Origin: Opitutia bacterium UBA953
GTDB lineage: Bacteria > Verrucomicrobiota > Verrucomicrobiia > Opitutales > UBA953
Assembly: GCA_002293125.1 (NCBI GenBank)
Contig: DBCR01000048.1
Span: 566 to 62,585 of the forward strand
Direction: 5' to 3'
Length of the DNA: 62,020 nucleotides
The notes below the pieces were generated by a model that did not search any database, was not told the origin of the DNA, and saw only the letters and a list, made by a program, of their open reading frames with translations. The translations under genes were made by a program, and so were the position numbers. Of the stretch, positions 37,814 through 48,500 are shown in pieces (positions within the stretch are counted from its first letter, which is position 1; each line of letters opens with the position of its first letter).

Positions 37814-37849
37814 GGTCGGGAGAGCCGTTTAAGCAACGGCAGGTCGGCC

Positions 37850-37878
37850 AACAAAGGTAACCTGCGTCCGACTGTCAA
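37850..37878 (-). promoter_or_regulatory. Candidate promoter for rpmJ-rpmE
   Basis: On the minus strand a consensus -35 TTGACA lies at 37878-37873. Seventeen bp further is TTTGTT, a poor match to the -10 consensus. Distance to the rpmJ start (about 37 bp from the -10) is reasonable. I saw no clear Zur dyad. Confidence 0.35.
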
Positions 37879-37929
37879 CGGGATTTCCTATGCTTGTTTA
37901 AGCTTTCGTTCGGGCTATGACTTCAAGGC

Positions 37930-38430
37930 ATGGAAACGCGCGTCCGCCCCGCCTTGCCGGCCGACATTCAGGCGATCAACGCTATCTATAACCACTACGT
38001 CCGGACCAGCACCTGCACCTGGCACCTGACCGAGGAGACCGATAAAGGAAGGGCCACCTGGCTAAAGAGCCGCGGCCCCGCCCATCCAGCCCTAGTCATC
38101 GAATTATGGGGCAAAGTGGTCGGTTGGGGCTCCCTTTCGACCTATAACAGCCGCCAGGGGTGGTCCGCCACGGTCGAGGACTCGATCTTCATTGACCACA
38201 CCTTGCACGGCAAGGGCCTGGGCAAGCGCGTGCTCCAGGAGCTCCTCATCCGCGCGGAGGCCATCGGCCACAGCTCCGTGATCGCCCGAATCTCGGGCGA
38301 ACAAACCCCCAGCCTGCGCCTCCACGCCTCGCTGGGCTTCGAACAAGCCGGACTCTTGCGCGGCGTCGGACACAAATTCGGCCAGAAACTCGATTGTGTC
38401 TACATGCTGAAAGCCCTGCGCCAGCCCTGA
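37930..38430 (+). CDS. GNAT N-acetyltransferase, phosphinothricin/methionine sulfoximine type
   Basis: A 166-residue Pat/Bar/MnaT-like acetyltransferase. Typical blocks are VRPALPADIQAINAIYNHYV near the start, the VEDSIFIDHTLHGKGLGKRVLQELL acetyl-CoA loop (H-G-K-G-x-G) near 84-108, and the C-terminal ASLGFEQAGLLRGVGHKFGQKLDCVYM. It probably acetylates the amino group of methionine sulfone or sulfoximine or related metabolites. It diverges from rpmJ and precedes tRNA-Leu. Confidence 0.88.
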   Translation: METRVRPALPADIQAINAIYNHYVRTSTCTWHLTEETDKGRATWLKSRGPAHPALVIELWGKVVGWGSLSTYNSRQGWSATVEDSIFIDHTLHGKGLGKRVLQELLIRAEAIGHSSVIARISGEQTPSLRLHASLGFEQAGLLRGVGHKFGQKLDCVYMLKALRQP

Positions 38431-38477
38431 CCTTGACAGAGTGGGGGCTAACCCTTTGCTCACCTATCCGCTTTAAT

Positions 38478-38562
38478 GCTCAGGTGGTGGAATGGCAGAC
38501 ACGCTGGATTCAGGTTCCAGTGCCCCTAAAGCGTAAGGGTTCAAGTCCCTTCCTGAGCACCA
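38478..38562 (+). tRNA. tRNA-Leu (anticodon CAG)
   Basis: An 85-nt class II tRNA. Acceptor arms GCTCAGG / CCTGAGC pair, the discriminator is A and CCA is encoded. The anticodon stem CTGGA/TCCAG holds the loop TTCAGGT, giving anticodon CAG. A long variable arm (TGCCCCTAAAGCGTAAGGGT) and the T arm with GGTTCAAGTCC are present. It reads CUG, a heavily used codon in this GC-rich genome. Confidence 0.96.
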
Positions 38563-38572
38563 AAAGCAAGAC

Positions 38573-38597
38573 ACGACCCCGGCGACCCCGGGGTCGT
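38573..38597 (+). terminator. Hairpin terminator after tRNA-Leu
   Basis: A perfect 10-bp stem ACGACCCCGG / CCGGGGTCGT with a 5-nt loop, 10 bp after the tRNA end, followed by CCGTTTAAT with only a weak T-run. The stretch from there to the kinase start at 38743 holds no gene and presumably the kinase promoter. Confidence 0.7.
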
Positions 38598-38742
38598 CCG
38601 TTTAATCCGATCCCCCATGTATCTATATATCAATTACAAACCTGCCCATGCCCCCGCCCCTGCCCCTCCCAGTTAGAGCCTTCCCCTCATCACAAGGAGG
38701 ATTGTCCCCGCGGACGATACCCTCCACGCTTCCTGGCACCCG

Positions 38743-41385
38743 ATGGCGGACCTCACCACATTACCCGACCTCCTTCCTTGGCCCTTCTTGGTCTGCAGCC
38801 GCAAGGGCGAGATCCTGTTCGCCAATCCGCTCGTCGACCGCGCGGTCGGCCAGAAGGTCCAGGCGGGCATGAACATCGATAAACTCTTCCTCGAACTCGA
38901 GAACGGCCTGGCCGCCTCCACCCTGCTCCACTCCGCCGCCCGCTGGTCCGCCTGGAGCGGCATGCTCGAGGTCCGGAACGCCAACGCCGGCGAACCCATC
39001 CGCGCAGCCAAGATCATCCTGCAACCCGATCCGAAGTTCGATCGCCAAGTCTGGCTCATCTTCGCCGAAGACCCGCAGGTCAACGGCGCGCCGATCCTCA
39101 CGCCTCGTTCCGGCATGAGCCTCGCCCGTACGCTCATCGAAAATTCGCCCGACTTCATCATCCTCCGTGACCTACAGGGGCGCATCCTGCATACGAGCCG
39201 CAGCCTCGACGAGTTCCTCGCCCTGCCCTACCGCGGCTACGTGGCCGACCTCACGCTGGCCGATATCCTTTCGGCCCGCTCGGCCAACCAGTTCCGGCAG
39301 TTCGACGAGGAAGTGATCCGCACGGGCCAACGGGTGCTCCATGCGGTCATGCACTTCGAGACTCTGGACAGCCGCTCGCGCCTCGTCCGCGTCGTCCACG
39401 AACGTATCAAGGGCGGCGGCGGCCTGCCGAACGGGCTCCTGACCTTTGCGGTCAACATCACGGAATCGGTCGATGAACATAACCGCCTGCGCATCGCGCT
39501 CGAAAAGGCGGAAGAGGTCGCCGCCGCCAAATGGCAGTTCGTCGCCAACGTGACGCATGAGATCCGTAACCCGATCAACGCCATCCAAGGCCTTTGCGAG
39601 ACGAACCTGGAGTTAGCCGCGCCGCTATCGTCGGACGTACTGCGCAAGATCCAATCCTGTGCCAGCGAACTCGAAGACACCGTCCGCGACGTGCTCGACT
39701 TCTCCCGGCTCGACCGCGGCAACGTCACGATTGAGAACATTCCCTTCAACCCCGTCCGCGCCCTCGAGGAAGTGACCGCCCAGTTCCAGCACCAGGCGGG
39801 CCGCAAGGGCGTCGAGCTCGCCGCGCTCGTCAAGGCTGACTCCCCCCAGTCCGTGCTCGGCGACCCGATCAAGTTCCGCCGCATCATCGCCAACCTCGTC
39901 GGCAACGCGGTGAAGTTCACCGAGAACGGCCACGTCCATGCGGAACTCGAATTCGAGGAACGCAACGGCCGGCTCCGCGCGCAACTCACCGTCCGCGACA
40001 CGGGCATCGGCATCCCGCAAGACCGCCTCGAGAGCATCTTCGAGCCGTTCACCCAGGCCGACGCCTCCACGACGCGCCGCTTCGGCGGCACGGGCCTCGG
40101 CCTGACGATCGTCCGCAGCCTCACGCAGGCGATGGACGGCTACATGAAAGTGATGAGCGAAGTCGGCGCTGGCTCCAGTTTCGCCGCGACGGTCATGGTC
40201 GAACCCAACCCAGTCTTCACGCCCCCGCCGCAACCCAAGCTCGCTGGGCAGCGGATCCTGCTCGTCGCAGGCGACCGCGCCGTCCGCCAATGGTTCGCCG
40301 ACTCGCTTTCTTATTGGGGCGCGGAATGCGAACAGACGGAGACCTACGAAGACGCCGAAGCGCTCTGGGCGGCCGCGGCCGCCGCCGAGAACCCCTTCAG
40401 CCGGGCGATCATCGACCTACCCGAAGACGTCAGCCCGCGCCTCCCGGCCTTCCCCCGCGAACAGATCATCCTGGTGACTTCTTCCGAAGTCGAATTCCGC
40501 AGCCAGGCCCAGCTCTTCCGCCCGGTCACGCTCACGGCGCTATGGACCCGCTTCAGCACCGAAGCCCCCCTTCGCGACGAACACGAGCCAGCCCACGGCG
40601 CCCCCCGAGCCTCCCGCAGCCTCCGCGTGCTCCTCGCCGAAGACAACGAGGTCAATCGCGAGGTCGCCAGCGCCCGGCTCCGCCGCGCCGGGCACGATGT
40701 CAGCGCCACGGTCGATGGCTCCGCGGCCCTAGACCTCTGGCGCACCAAGGAATTCGACGTCGCGATTCTCGATATCCAGATGCCAATCATGGACGGGCTG
40801 TCCGTCGCCACCGCCATCCGCGCCGAAGAACAGGCCCGCGGCCGCCGCCGCACCTCGCTCCTGGCCCTGACCGCCATGACCCAGGAATTGGATCGCGCCC
40901 GCTGCGAGGCCGCCGGCTTTGACGCCTACCTCGCCAAACCGGTCCGCGGCGCAGAATTACTCGAAAAACTGGAGCTTCTCGCCGCCAGCCAGGAAGCCGC
41001 CCTCGGGCGCGTCCGGGACGACGAGTTCGCGGCCAACCTCGAGGCCGCCGAAACCGAAGACGCCGAGGACCTGAAGGCCGCCGCCCGGGCCTTCCTCCGG
41101 CACGCCGAGGACATCATCACGCGCCTCTGCTTCGCCCGTGACTCCTCCGAGCCGGACACCCTTAGCCGGGAAGCCCACGGGGCCAAAGGGATGCTCTCCC
41201 TGATGGCCTGTACCGGCCTCGCCCGACTGGCCAATCAGATCGAACGTCAGCCGACCGAGACCTCGGCCCGGGCCCGGACGGATGAGCTCATCGACGGCTT
41301 GCGGAAACTGCGCGAGACGCTACGGTCTCGTTCTGACCTGAGCCCTGATGGCCAAGCCGAAACTCAAACCCGAGATCAAGACTGA
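38743..41385 (+). CDS. Hybrid sensor histidine kinase with PAS, two receiver-like domains and HPt
   Basis: An 880-residue multi-step phosphorelay protein without membrane segments. PAS-like regions (about 10-110 and 125-245) are followed by HisKA with His272 in ANVTHEIRNPINA, HATPase_c (N-box near 385, DTGIG 419-423, GGTGLGL 448-454), a degenerate receiver (about 503-600), a true receiver (627-745; acidic EDN, phospho-acceptor Asp677 in ILDIQMPIMDG) and an HPt domain with His812 in AHGAKGML. It resembles BarA/TorS-type kinases. No dedicated output regulator is adjacent. Its 3' end overlaps clpS by 38 bp. Confidence 0.93.
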   Translation: MADLTTLPDLLPWPFLVCSRKGEILFANPLVDRAVGQKVQAGMNIDKLFLELENGLAASTLLHSAARWSAWSGMLEVRNANAGEPIRAAKIILQPDPKFDRQVWLIFAEDPQVNGAPILTPRSGMSLARTLIENSPDFIILRDLQGRILHTSRSLDEFLALPYRGYVADLTLADILSARSANQFRQFDEEVIRTGQRVLHAVMHFETLDSRSRLVRVVHERIKGGGGLPNGLLTFAVNITESVDEHNRLRIALEKAEEVAAAKWQFVANVTHEIRNPINAIQGLCETNLELAAPLSSDVLRKIQSCASELEDTVRDVLDFSRLDRGNVTIENIPFNPVRALEEVTAQFQHQAGRKGVELAALVKADSPQSVLGDPIKFRRIIANLVGNAVKFTENGHVHAELEFEERNGRLRAQLTVRDTGIGIPQDRLESIFEPFTQADASTTRRFGGTGLGLTIVRSLTQAMDGYMKVMSEVGAGSSFAATVMVEPNPVFTPPPQPKLAGQRILLVAGDRAVRQWFADSLSYWGAECEQTETYEDAEALWAAAAAAENPFSRAIIDLPEDVSPRLPAFPREQIILVTSSEVEFRSQAQLFRPVTLTALWTRFSTEAPLRDEHEPAHGAPRASRSLRVLLAEDNEVNREVASARLRRAGHDVSATVDGSAALDLWRTKEFDVAILDIQMPIMDGLSVATAIRAEEQARGRRRTSLLALTAMTQELDRARCEAAGFDAYLAKPVRGAELLEKLELLAASQEAALGRVRDDEFAANLEAAETEDAEDLKAAARAFLRHAEDIITRLCFARDSSEPDTLSREAHGAKGMLSLMACTGLARLANQIERQPTETSARARTDELIDGLRKLRETLRSRSDLSPDGQAETQTRDQD

Positions 41386-41635
41386 GACGCTGGTCTCGGC
41401 GGCGCCCAAATGGAACGTCGTCGTGCTCAACGATCCGATCAACTACCAGGCTTACGTCGTCGTGGCTTTCATGAGCGTGCTGCGCATCAGCGCCGCCGAA
41501 GCCAAGAAGCTCATGCGCGCCATTCACGCCGAAGGACGCGCGACCGTCTGGACGGGCGATCGCGAACGTGCCGAGATGCTCTCACTGGAGCTGCAGCAGT
41601 GGCACCTCAACTCCCTCCTCGAGAAAGATGGCTGA
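41348..41635 (+). CDS. clpS: ATP-dependent Clp protease adaptor ClpS
   Basis: A 95-residue adaptor delivering N-degron substrates to ClpA/ClpC. The core is conserved: WNVVVLNDPINYQAYVVVAF near 22-41 forms the N-degron pocket, and the MRAIHAEGRATVWTGDRERAE block near 57-77 contains the pocket His. The first 38 bp overlap the histidine-kinase 3' end in another frame, and the end overlaps the next gene by 8 nt (ATGGCTGA), so translation is coupled on both sides. Confidence 0.9.
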   Translation: MAKPKLKPEIKTETLVSAAPKWNVVVLNDPINYQAYVVVAFMSVLRISAAEAKKLMRAIHAEGRATVWTGDRERAEMLSLELQQWHLNSLLEKDG

Positions 41636-42092
41636 ACTGCGCCTCAGCATGACCCAGGAGGCGCGCACGGTGCTCTCCGACCTGCTCCGCCTCATCGCCC
41701 CCGCCGCGGCCCGCGTCTCCGTCAATCGTGCCAACGTACCTGCCAACGACGAGGAGATCGCCGGCTTCTGGGTGGATACGCTTTCCGCGCAGGCCTCCGA
41801 GGAGGCCCGCCTGCTCGCCGTGGCCTTCGCCAGCGCCAAGGGCGATCCGGCGGTAATCCTGCTCCCCAACGAGGCCCAAGCCCACGCCTTCCTCCGCGCC
41901 CTCTCAGCCGTCCGCTTCGCGCTCCGCGACCTGGTCTTCGCCGACATCACGGACGCCCAGTTGGAGAACGCGGAAGATCTCGATGACGAGTCTCTGCCGA
42001 CCGAGAAGCGCCACGCTCTCGCCTGCTACGCCTGCTTCGGCCTCCTCCAGCAGTCGCTGATCTCACAGCTCTGCCCCGAGGCCTTCGACTGA
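41628..42092 (+). CDS. ClpS-linked all-helical protein, DUF2017-like
   Basis: A 154-residue soluble, mostly helical protein starting MAELRLSMTQEARTVLSDLL; its ATG lies inside the clpS stop region. In actinobacteria a DUF2017 gene follows clpS in the same way, and the general look is similar, but my assignment is by context rather than clear motif. It holds an acidic stretch (about 120-130, ENAEDLDDES). It may modulate Clp activity; this is inference. Confidence 0.6.
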   Translation: MAELRLSMTQEARTVLSDLLRLIAPAAARVSVNRANVPANDEEIAGFWVDTLSAQASEEARLLAVAFASAKGDPAVILLPNEAQAHAFLRALSAVRFALRDLVFADITDAQLENAEDLDDESLPTEKRHALACYACFGLLQQSLISQLCPEAFD

Positions 42093-42140
42093 GCGACGAA
42101 ATCGGTTGAACGTCCGCTCCTGACCCGCAACAAACAGGAC

Positions 42141-44000
42141 GTGCGCAGCGGCCTCCTCAGTTTCTTCTCCGCCCTCGGTTCGTTCGGTCGCCAGCTCGCG
42201 GCCCTGCCTCGCCCGAAATCCCTTCCTTTCGTCGGCGTCGTCCGCTCGATGGATGGCCCCACCTTCAAGGCCGACCTCATCGCCGGCCTGAACGTCGCGC
42301 TCCTCGCCTTCCCGATGTCGATGGCCTTCGCGATGAAGGCCGGTCTGCCGATCTGGTGCGGACTCGTCGGTTGCGGCGTCGCTGCCGCGGTGGCCCCGCT
42401 TTTCAGTGGTTCCGCCAATCTCTCCGCTGGCCCGACCAACGCCACCGCGGCCTTGCTCCTCGGCGCTTTCGCCACGCTCGGCGCCACCAACCCAGAAGTG
42501 CGCGCCTCGGCGCTCCCGACCTTGGTGCTGATGACGGGCCTGTTCCTCCTGCTCGCCTCCTGGCTTCGCCTCAGCGGCTTCGCCGACTTCGTCCCGCGCA
42601 CGGTGATCTCCGCCTACATCGCCGCGGCGGCCTTGCGCGTCATCGCGCTCCAGCTCCCCACCGCGCTCGGCATGCCCGGCGATCACGCCGCCGAGACGCT
42701 GCCCGAAGTACTCTGGCACGCGCTCCGCATGGGCCGCACGCTCATCAACCCGGAATTAGGCCTGACCATCGTCACGGGCATCACCTATTTCATTCTGCGT
42801 CCGAAATATGGAGCCGGTAAAGCCATCCTCGGCGCGGTCGCCGTCGCCACCGTGGGCGCCATCCTCGCGCAGAACGTGGCCCACGCCCAAGGCAGCGTGG
42901 CCAAACTGGTCACCGTCGTCGGTGAAGCCGCCAAACCCGGGACCGCCCTGCCCCTGCCCGACTTCTCCGGCCGCACGCTTTCGACGCTGTTCTCGCCGGC
43001 CCTCGCGTTGGCGGTACTGATCGTCATCGAGGGGACAGCTAACGCCCGCGCCTCGGCCTTGAAGACCGGCCGGCCGTCCGACCTTCACCAGGAAGTCTAC
43101 GGCCTCGGCATGGCCAACGTGGCCTGCGCCTTCACGGGAGGCATGGCGGCCTCCGGTTCGATCAGCCGCTCGGCCCTCAACGTCGCCAGTGGTGCCCGGA
43201 CGGCGATGGCCTCGCTCCTCTGCGGCGGCTTCATCCTCGGCGCCCTCTTCCTCGCCAGCCCCGCGGTGGCGGTCGTGCCGCTCTCGACGCTGGCCATCCT
43301 CGTCATCCTCGCCGAACTCGAGCTCGCGAACTTCTCAGCGATCAAGCTGATCCTGAAATCCAGCGCCCAAGACCGGACGGTCTTCCTCGCCACCTTCGCC
43401 ACCGCGCTCCTCGCCCCGCTCGACATCGCGATCTTCCTCGGCACCACGGTCGCCGTCGCCTTTTACCTGAAGCAGACGTCCACCCCGGCGGTCGTCGAAT
43501 ACGACTTCTCCGACACGGGCGAAATCAAGGAACGCCCGAAGGGCCAAGGCACGACGGGCATCTCGATCCTGCACGTCGAAGGCAGCCTGCACTTCGGCGC
43601 GACCCAGGCCTTCCACGAACACCTCCGCCGCGCCTCGGCCGATCCGAACCTCAAGGTGCTCGTGCTGAAGTTCCGCGAAGCGCTCTACCTCGACGCCAAC
43701 GGCATGCTGCTCCTGCGCGACCTAGCCGACACGCTGAAGTCCGACGGTCGCCACCTGATCCTCTGCGAGGCGAAGGCCGATACGATGAAGATCATCGTCA
43801 ACGCCGGCCTCGACCAATCGGTCGGCAAGGAGAACGTCTTCCCGTTCGAGGAAGCCCACCCGAACCTCGCCCTCGCCAAGGCCGTCCGCCGCGCGCGTGA
43901 ACTGGCCGGCGGCGGGCAGGCGGTCCTCCGCATCGTGACGGCACCGCACCCCGACCTGCCCAAGCCTGCTTCAGCCTCGGGGGAGGATTGGCAGATTTAG
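42141..44000 (+). CDS. SulP-family anion transporter with STAS domain
   Basis: A 619-residue transporter with a GTG start. About 12-14 membrane helices (roughly 45-440) include ADLIAGLNVALLAFPMSMAFAM in TM1 and SGSANLSAGPTNATAALL in the TM3 substrate site. A C-terminal cytoplasmic STAS domain (about 470-580) has VEGSLHFGATQAFHEHL and LDANGMLLLRDLADTL. Substrates in the family are sulfate, bicarbonate or dicarboxylates; none can be assigned here. It might handle sulfate from the sulfatase at 5734, but the genes are 35 kb apart. Confidence 0.9.
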   Translation: MRSGLLSFFSALGSFGRQLAALPRPKSLPFVGVVRSMDGPTFKADLIAGLNVALLAFPMSMAFAMKAGLPIWCGLVGCGVAAAVAPLFSGSANLSAGPTNATAALLLGAFATLGATNPEVRASALPTLVLMTGLFLLLASWLRLSGFADFVPRTVISAYIAAAALRVIALQLPTALGMPGDHAAETLPEVLWHALRMGRTLINPELGLTIVTGITYFILRPKYGAGKAILGAVAVATVGAILAQNVAHAQGSVAKLVTVVGEAAKPGTALPLPDFSGRTLSTLFSPALALAVLIVIEGTANARASALKTGRPSDLHQEVYGLGMANVACAFTGGMAASGSISRSALNVASGARTAMASLLCGGFILGALFLASPAVAVVPLSTLAILVILAELELANFSAIKLILKSSAQDRTVFLATFATALLAPLDIAIFLGTTVAVAFYLKQTSTPAVVEYDFSDTGEIKERPKGQGTTGISILHVEGSLHFGATQAFHEHLRRASADPNLKVLVLKFREALYLDANGMLLLRDLADTLKSDGRHLILCEAKADTMKIIVNAGLDQSVGKENVFPFEEAHPNLALAKAVRRARELAGGGQAVLRIVTAPHPDLPKPASASGEDWQI

Positions 44001-44143
44001 TCTCCTCTCGCCGTTTTTCGGACAACCCAAGCCGTCCCTTTGGGCTTTTACGGCGGTTTTTGAATTATGGCTTGAAGCCCGCACCGGGACTCGCCCTTTT
44101 GGGGTGGTCTGTTCACCTGAAAGACACCCACCTTCCCAGCACC

Positions 44144-45217
<1,074 letters not shown>

Positions 45218-45238
45218 GGCGACCGCTGCCTCCTGACC

Positions 45239-45266
45239 AAAGCCCCGGCCACCGCCGGGGCTTTTT
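45239..45266 (+). terminator. Rho-independent terminator after the aldolase gene
   Basis: A perfect 11-bp stem AAAGCCCCGGC / GCCGGGGCTTT with a CACC loop, and further T residues. It lies 22 bp past the aldolase stop. Confidence 0.93.
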
Positions 45267-45297
45267 GTTGGGTGACGACGAGGTCGTCACCCAACAA
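45265..45297. repeat. Long perfect hairpin, REP-like
   Basis: TTGTTGGGTGACGAC (45265-45279), GAG, then GTCGTCACCCAACAA (45283-45297): a 15-bp perfect stem with a 3-nt loop, directly abutting the aldolase terminator. It is too perfect and long to be chance and has no T-run of its own. It is a candidate member of a dispersed intergenic palindrome family. Confidence 0.65.
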
Positions 45298-45452
45298 GCG
45301 GTTAGCGGTAAGCGGTTGGCGGTTAGGTGAAGACAACGAGACAAAGGGAAAGCGGAGAGCGGATGATTAGCTGGGGCTCTTATGTCCGCAGCATCCTTCC
45401 CGGTTTCCGGTCTCCCTTTGAATTTTCGTCTCTCCTATCCGCTAACCGCTGA
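45298..45452. repeat. GCGGTT-rich repeat with distant inverted copy
   Basis: AGCGGTTAGCGG (about 45298-45309) is the exact reverse complement of CCGCTAACCGCT (about 45441-45452). The left arm continues as iterated GCGGTTRGCGGT units up to about 45327. No gene is evident in the 298-bp gap 45218-45515, which contains the aldolase terminator, the 45265 hairpin, this repeat and the 45470 hairpin. Confidence 0.5.
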
Positions 45453-45469
45453 CACCTCCGACCATGAGC

Positions 45470-45499
45470 AGGCCCGGTCCTCTCGCGAAGACCGGGCCT
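45470..45499 (-). terminator. Hairpin after the 1442-residue dehydrogenase gene
   Basis: Stem AGGCCCGGTC / GACCGGGCCT (10 bp) with a 10-nt loop, 16 bp beyond the stop on the minus strand. No U-run follows, so termination may be inefficient or Rho-assisted. Confidence 0.55.
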
Positions 45500-45515
45500 G
45501 GACTTGGTCGTTTAA

Positions 45516-48500
45516 TTACTTCGTCGGGACGAGGTCGGCCTCGGTCAGCATGGGCTTTCCGACTTCGCCGCGCAGGGCCTTGACCTGCTCTGGCGTGACG
45601 GCCGGAGCGGAGTTGCCGAAACTGTTGCGGACGTAGGTCAGTACGGCGGCGATCTGCTCGTCGCTCTGCTGCGGCAACGGCATCATGGGCACGGGCGGCG
45701 TGTACTTCTTACCGGAGACGGTGATGGGGCCCTGTAGGCCGCGCAGCTGGATGCGGATGAGGTTCTCGACGGGGCCGTTGACCCAGTTCGACTGAGCGAG
45801 CGGCGGCGCGAGGACGGTGCCTTCGCCATTCGCTCCGTGACAGGCCATGCACGTCATGAAGGCCTGCTTGCCGGCCGCCAGGACGGCGGGGTCGACGTTC
45901 GCGACGGCGGTGGCGACGACGGGCTTGATGGTTGCGATATCCAGCGGCTTAGGGTCAGCGACCTTGGCCTTCTTGGGCGCCTTCTCGAGCGTCGCGAGCC
46001 ACGCGACCATGTCGCGCACTTCGGGCAAAGTGAGGGCATCCATCGCCGGCATACCCGAGACGGGCGTGGACATGGACTTGATATCCTTACGGGCCACGCG
46101 CCAGCGATTACCGGCGACATCGACGTCGACGTTGTCCTTGTCCTCCTTGATGAGCGTGCCGACCAACGCCCCGCCGTTGGCGAGGTCGATGTTCACGGTG
46201 CCGTAACCGGCCACGATGCTGGCGCCGGAGTTCACGATGGACTCCAGGAGATAGCGGCGGTCGCCGCGCTTGGCGATACCGGCAAGGTTCGGACCGGCTT
46301 CGCCACCCGCGGCATGCGCATCATCCGACGCGCGGTGACAACGCAGGCACTGGCCGGCGGGCAAGGCGGTGAACAGCGCGAAGCCGTTCTTGGCGTCGCC
46401 ACCTTCGAGCGCGGGCAGCCACTTGGCGAGCTTGTCGGAGCCTCCGGCGATCGCCTTCTGCGTGGCGGCAAGGGCTTCCTTGATGGAGGGCTCGGAGCGG
46501 AGCGCGGCGGCTTCGAGGAGTTCGATCGCGGCCGGCGAGATACCCTTGGCCTTCTCGAGTGCCTTGAGGCTCTCGACGAAGAGCGCGTCGACACCGGGTG
46601 CAGGCAAGTTGGCGAGGGCCTTCCAGGCGCCCTGACGACGGGCGGCCGAACCGGTCTTGGCCGACTGGGAGAGCTCGATGAGTCCCTGCGCGGGGTTCAG
46701 CTGGGCGAGCGCGCCGATGGCGACCATGGCGACTTCATCCTGCTTGTCCTTGGCATACTTGCCGGCGACCTCGCTAAGGTCGGCAGGCTTACGCTCGAGC
46801 CAGAGCCCGAGGGCCTTGGCGCGGGCGGAACCGCTGAGCTTGGTGTTGGCGACCAGGCCGGAGAGCAGCTCGTTGGAAAGCGAGGCGACCTCGAGCTTGT
46901 ACTGTTCCACGAGTTCGAGGGAGGCGCGGAGGATATCGGACTCGCCCTTGAGTAAGGTCGGCAGCGCGGCGCTCAGGCTGGCGCGCAGTTCCTTGGCGTC
47001 GCGGGCCGGCAGCGGGGCCCAATGGCCGGTCGACTGGTCGACGGGATACGGATTGGCCCAGAGGGAGAGGAGACGAAGGGCTTCGGCGCGGGCTTCGGCC
47101 GGGAGCTTCTCGTTAGCGGCGATGGCCACGACGCGGGCGGCGTTCTTTTCGCCCCCGAGACGGAAGGCGCTGTGCGTGAGGCGACGCAGCATGAAGACGG
47201 TCCATTCGCGGGCACCCAAGTCGTCGATCAGCGCGGCGACGGCGGGGCGGCCGGCTTCGAATCCAAGGTCATGGATCGCCCGGATGGCTTCATCAGCGAC
47301 GACCGTCGACTTGTCCTTCACGAAACGAGCCGCGGAAGCATCGTGACGACGACGCAGGGTGATGACGGCGGCGAGGCGGACGGAGGCGTTATCGTCCTTG
47401 GCCACCGCATCGAAGGACTCGGGGGTCTTGCAGAGGTGGTCGATGGCGAAGGAGCCTGCGTGGCGGATGATCGGATCGGCATCGGCGTTCTCCTTGAGCA
47501 TCGCCAGGATCTCTGCGAGATGCTTGTCGGCACCGAGACGGGCCGCGGCGATGGCGGCGAAGGAACGTACGCGGAGCGAAGGATCGAGGATCAACTTGCC
47601 CAGCGGCAGGTCGTTACCCTTGAGCGGCGATTCCTCGAGGGCACGTACGGCCTGTGCGCGGACTTCGGCGTCGGCGTGCGCCAGCAACGGGACAAGGCGA
47701 CGGGCGGCGGCGGTACGCTCTTCGAGAGAAGCCATCGGGGTCGGGCCCTTCCAGGCGGATCCGGGGGCGATGGCCGCGCCACGACGGGCGAGGATGCCGA
47801 GACCCCAGATACCGTGCACGCGCTCGAGGGCTTGGGTGGACTTGGTGGCGGCTTCAAAGAGGTCCGCGGCACCGGGGCGGCGGGTGAGTTCGATCTGGGC
47901 GCGCAGACGGACGCGCTGGTCGGCGTGCGCGAGGAGCGCGGCGAGTTCAGCGGAGGTGGCCTTGGCGATGCCACCGTTGATGAGCGCGGCCACGGGGGCG
48001 ACGGACTCAGGCTTCATCATCTTGTTGGCCTCGAGGGTCACGAGACGTCCGGCCTCATGAGACTCCCAGCCAGTGATGAAGTCAGAGACGACGAGGCGTC
48101 CCTTCCAGTCGTATTCGACGTCGGTAGCGGCCACGCCCCAAAGCAGCTGGTGCGAGGAGGTCATCTTCATGCCGGCGCCCGCGGGCTCCATCTTGAAGGA
48201 CCAGATACCGGACGCACCCGCGGAACCACGGTAGTCGCAGATATGGAAATGACCGGCTTCAGATTCGAGGAAGCCCGCGCCCGGGTGATAGGTGAGGCCG
48301 GAAGGACCGGAGCTGATGTAAGCGGAGGGCGGGATGATGAACGCAGGCTGCGCGGGATTCTGGAGCTCCCAGACCTTCTCGGTCATCCAGCGCGATAACG
48401 GGCGCTGTTCGAGGCCGATCGAGCGATGGAAGGTGTGCATGGCCTGATGCTCCATCTCCCAACCGGAATCAGCTCCCTCGACGACGTAGACCACGCGGGC

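Noticed and set aside
38478..38742. tRNA-Leu as an integration site with an adjacent mobile element
   Set aside because: No integrase, no repeated tRNA 3' end, and the following genes are core-like with unchanged base composition.
45298..45327. GCGGTT-type short repeats as a CRISPR array
   Set aside because: Units are about 12 bp and contiguous without spacers, and no cas gene is present.
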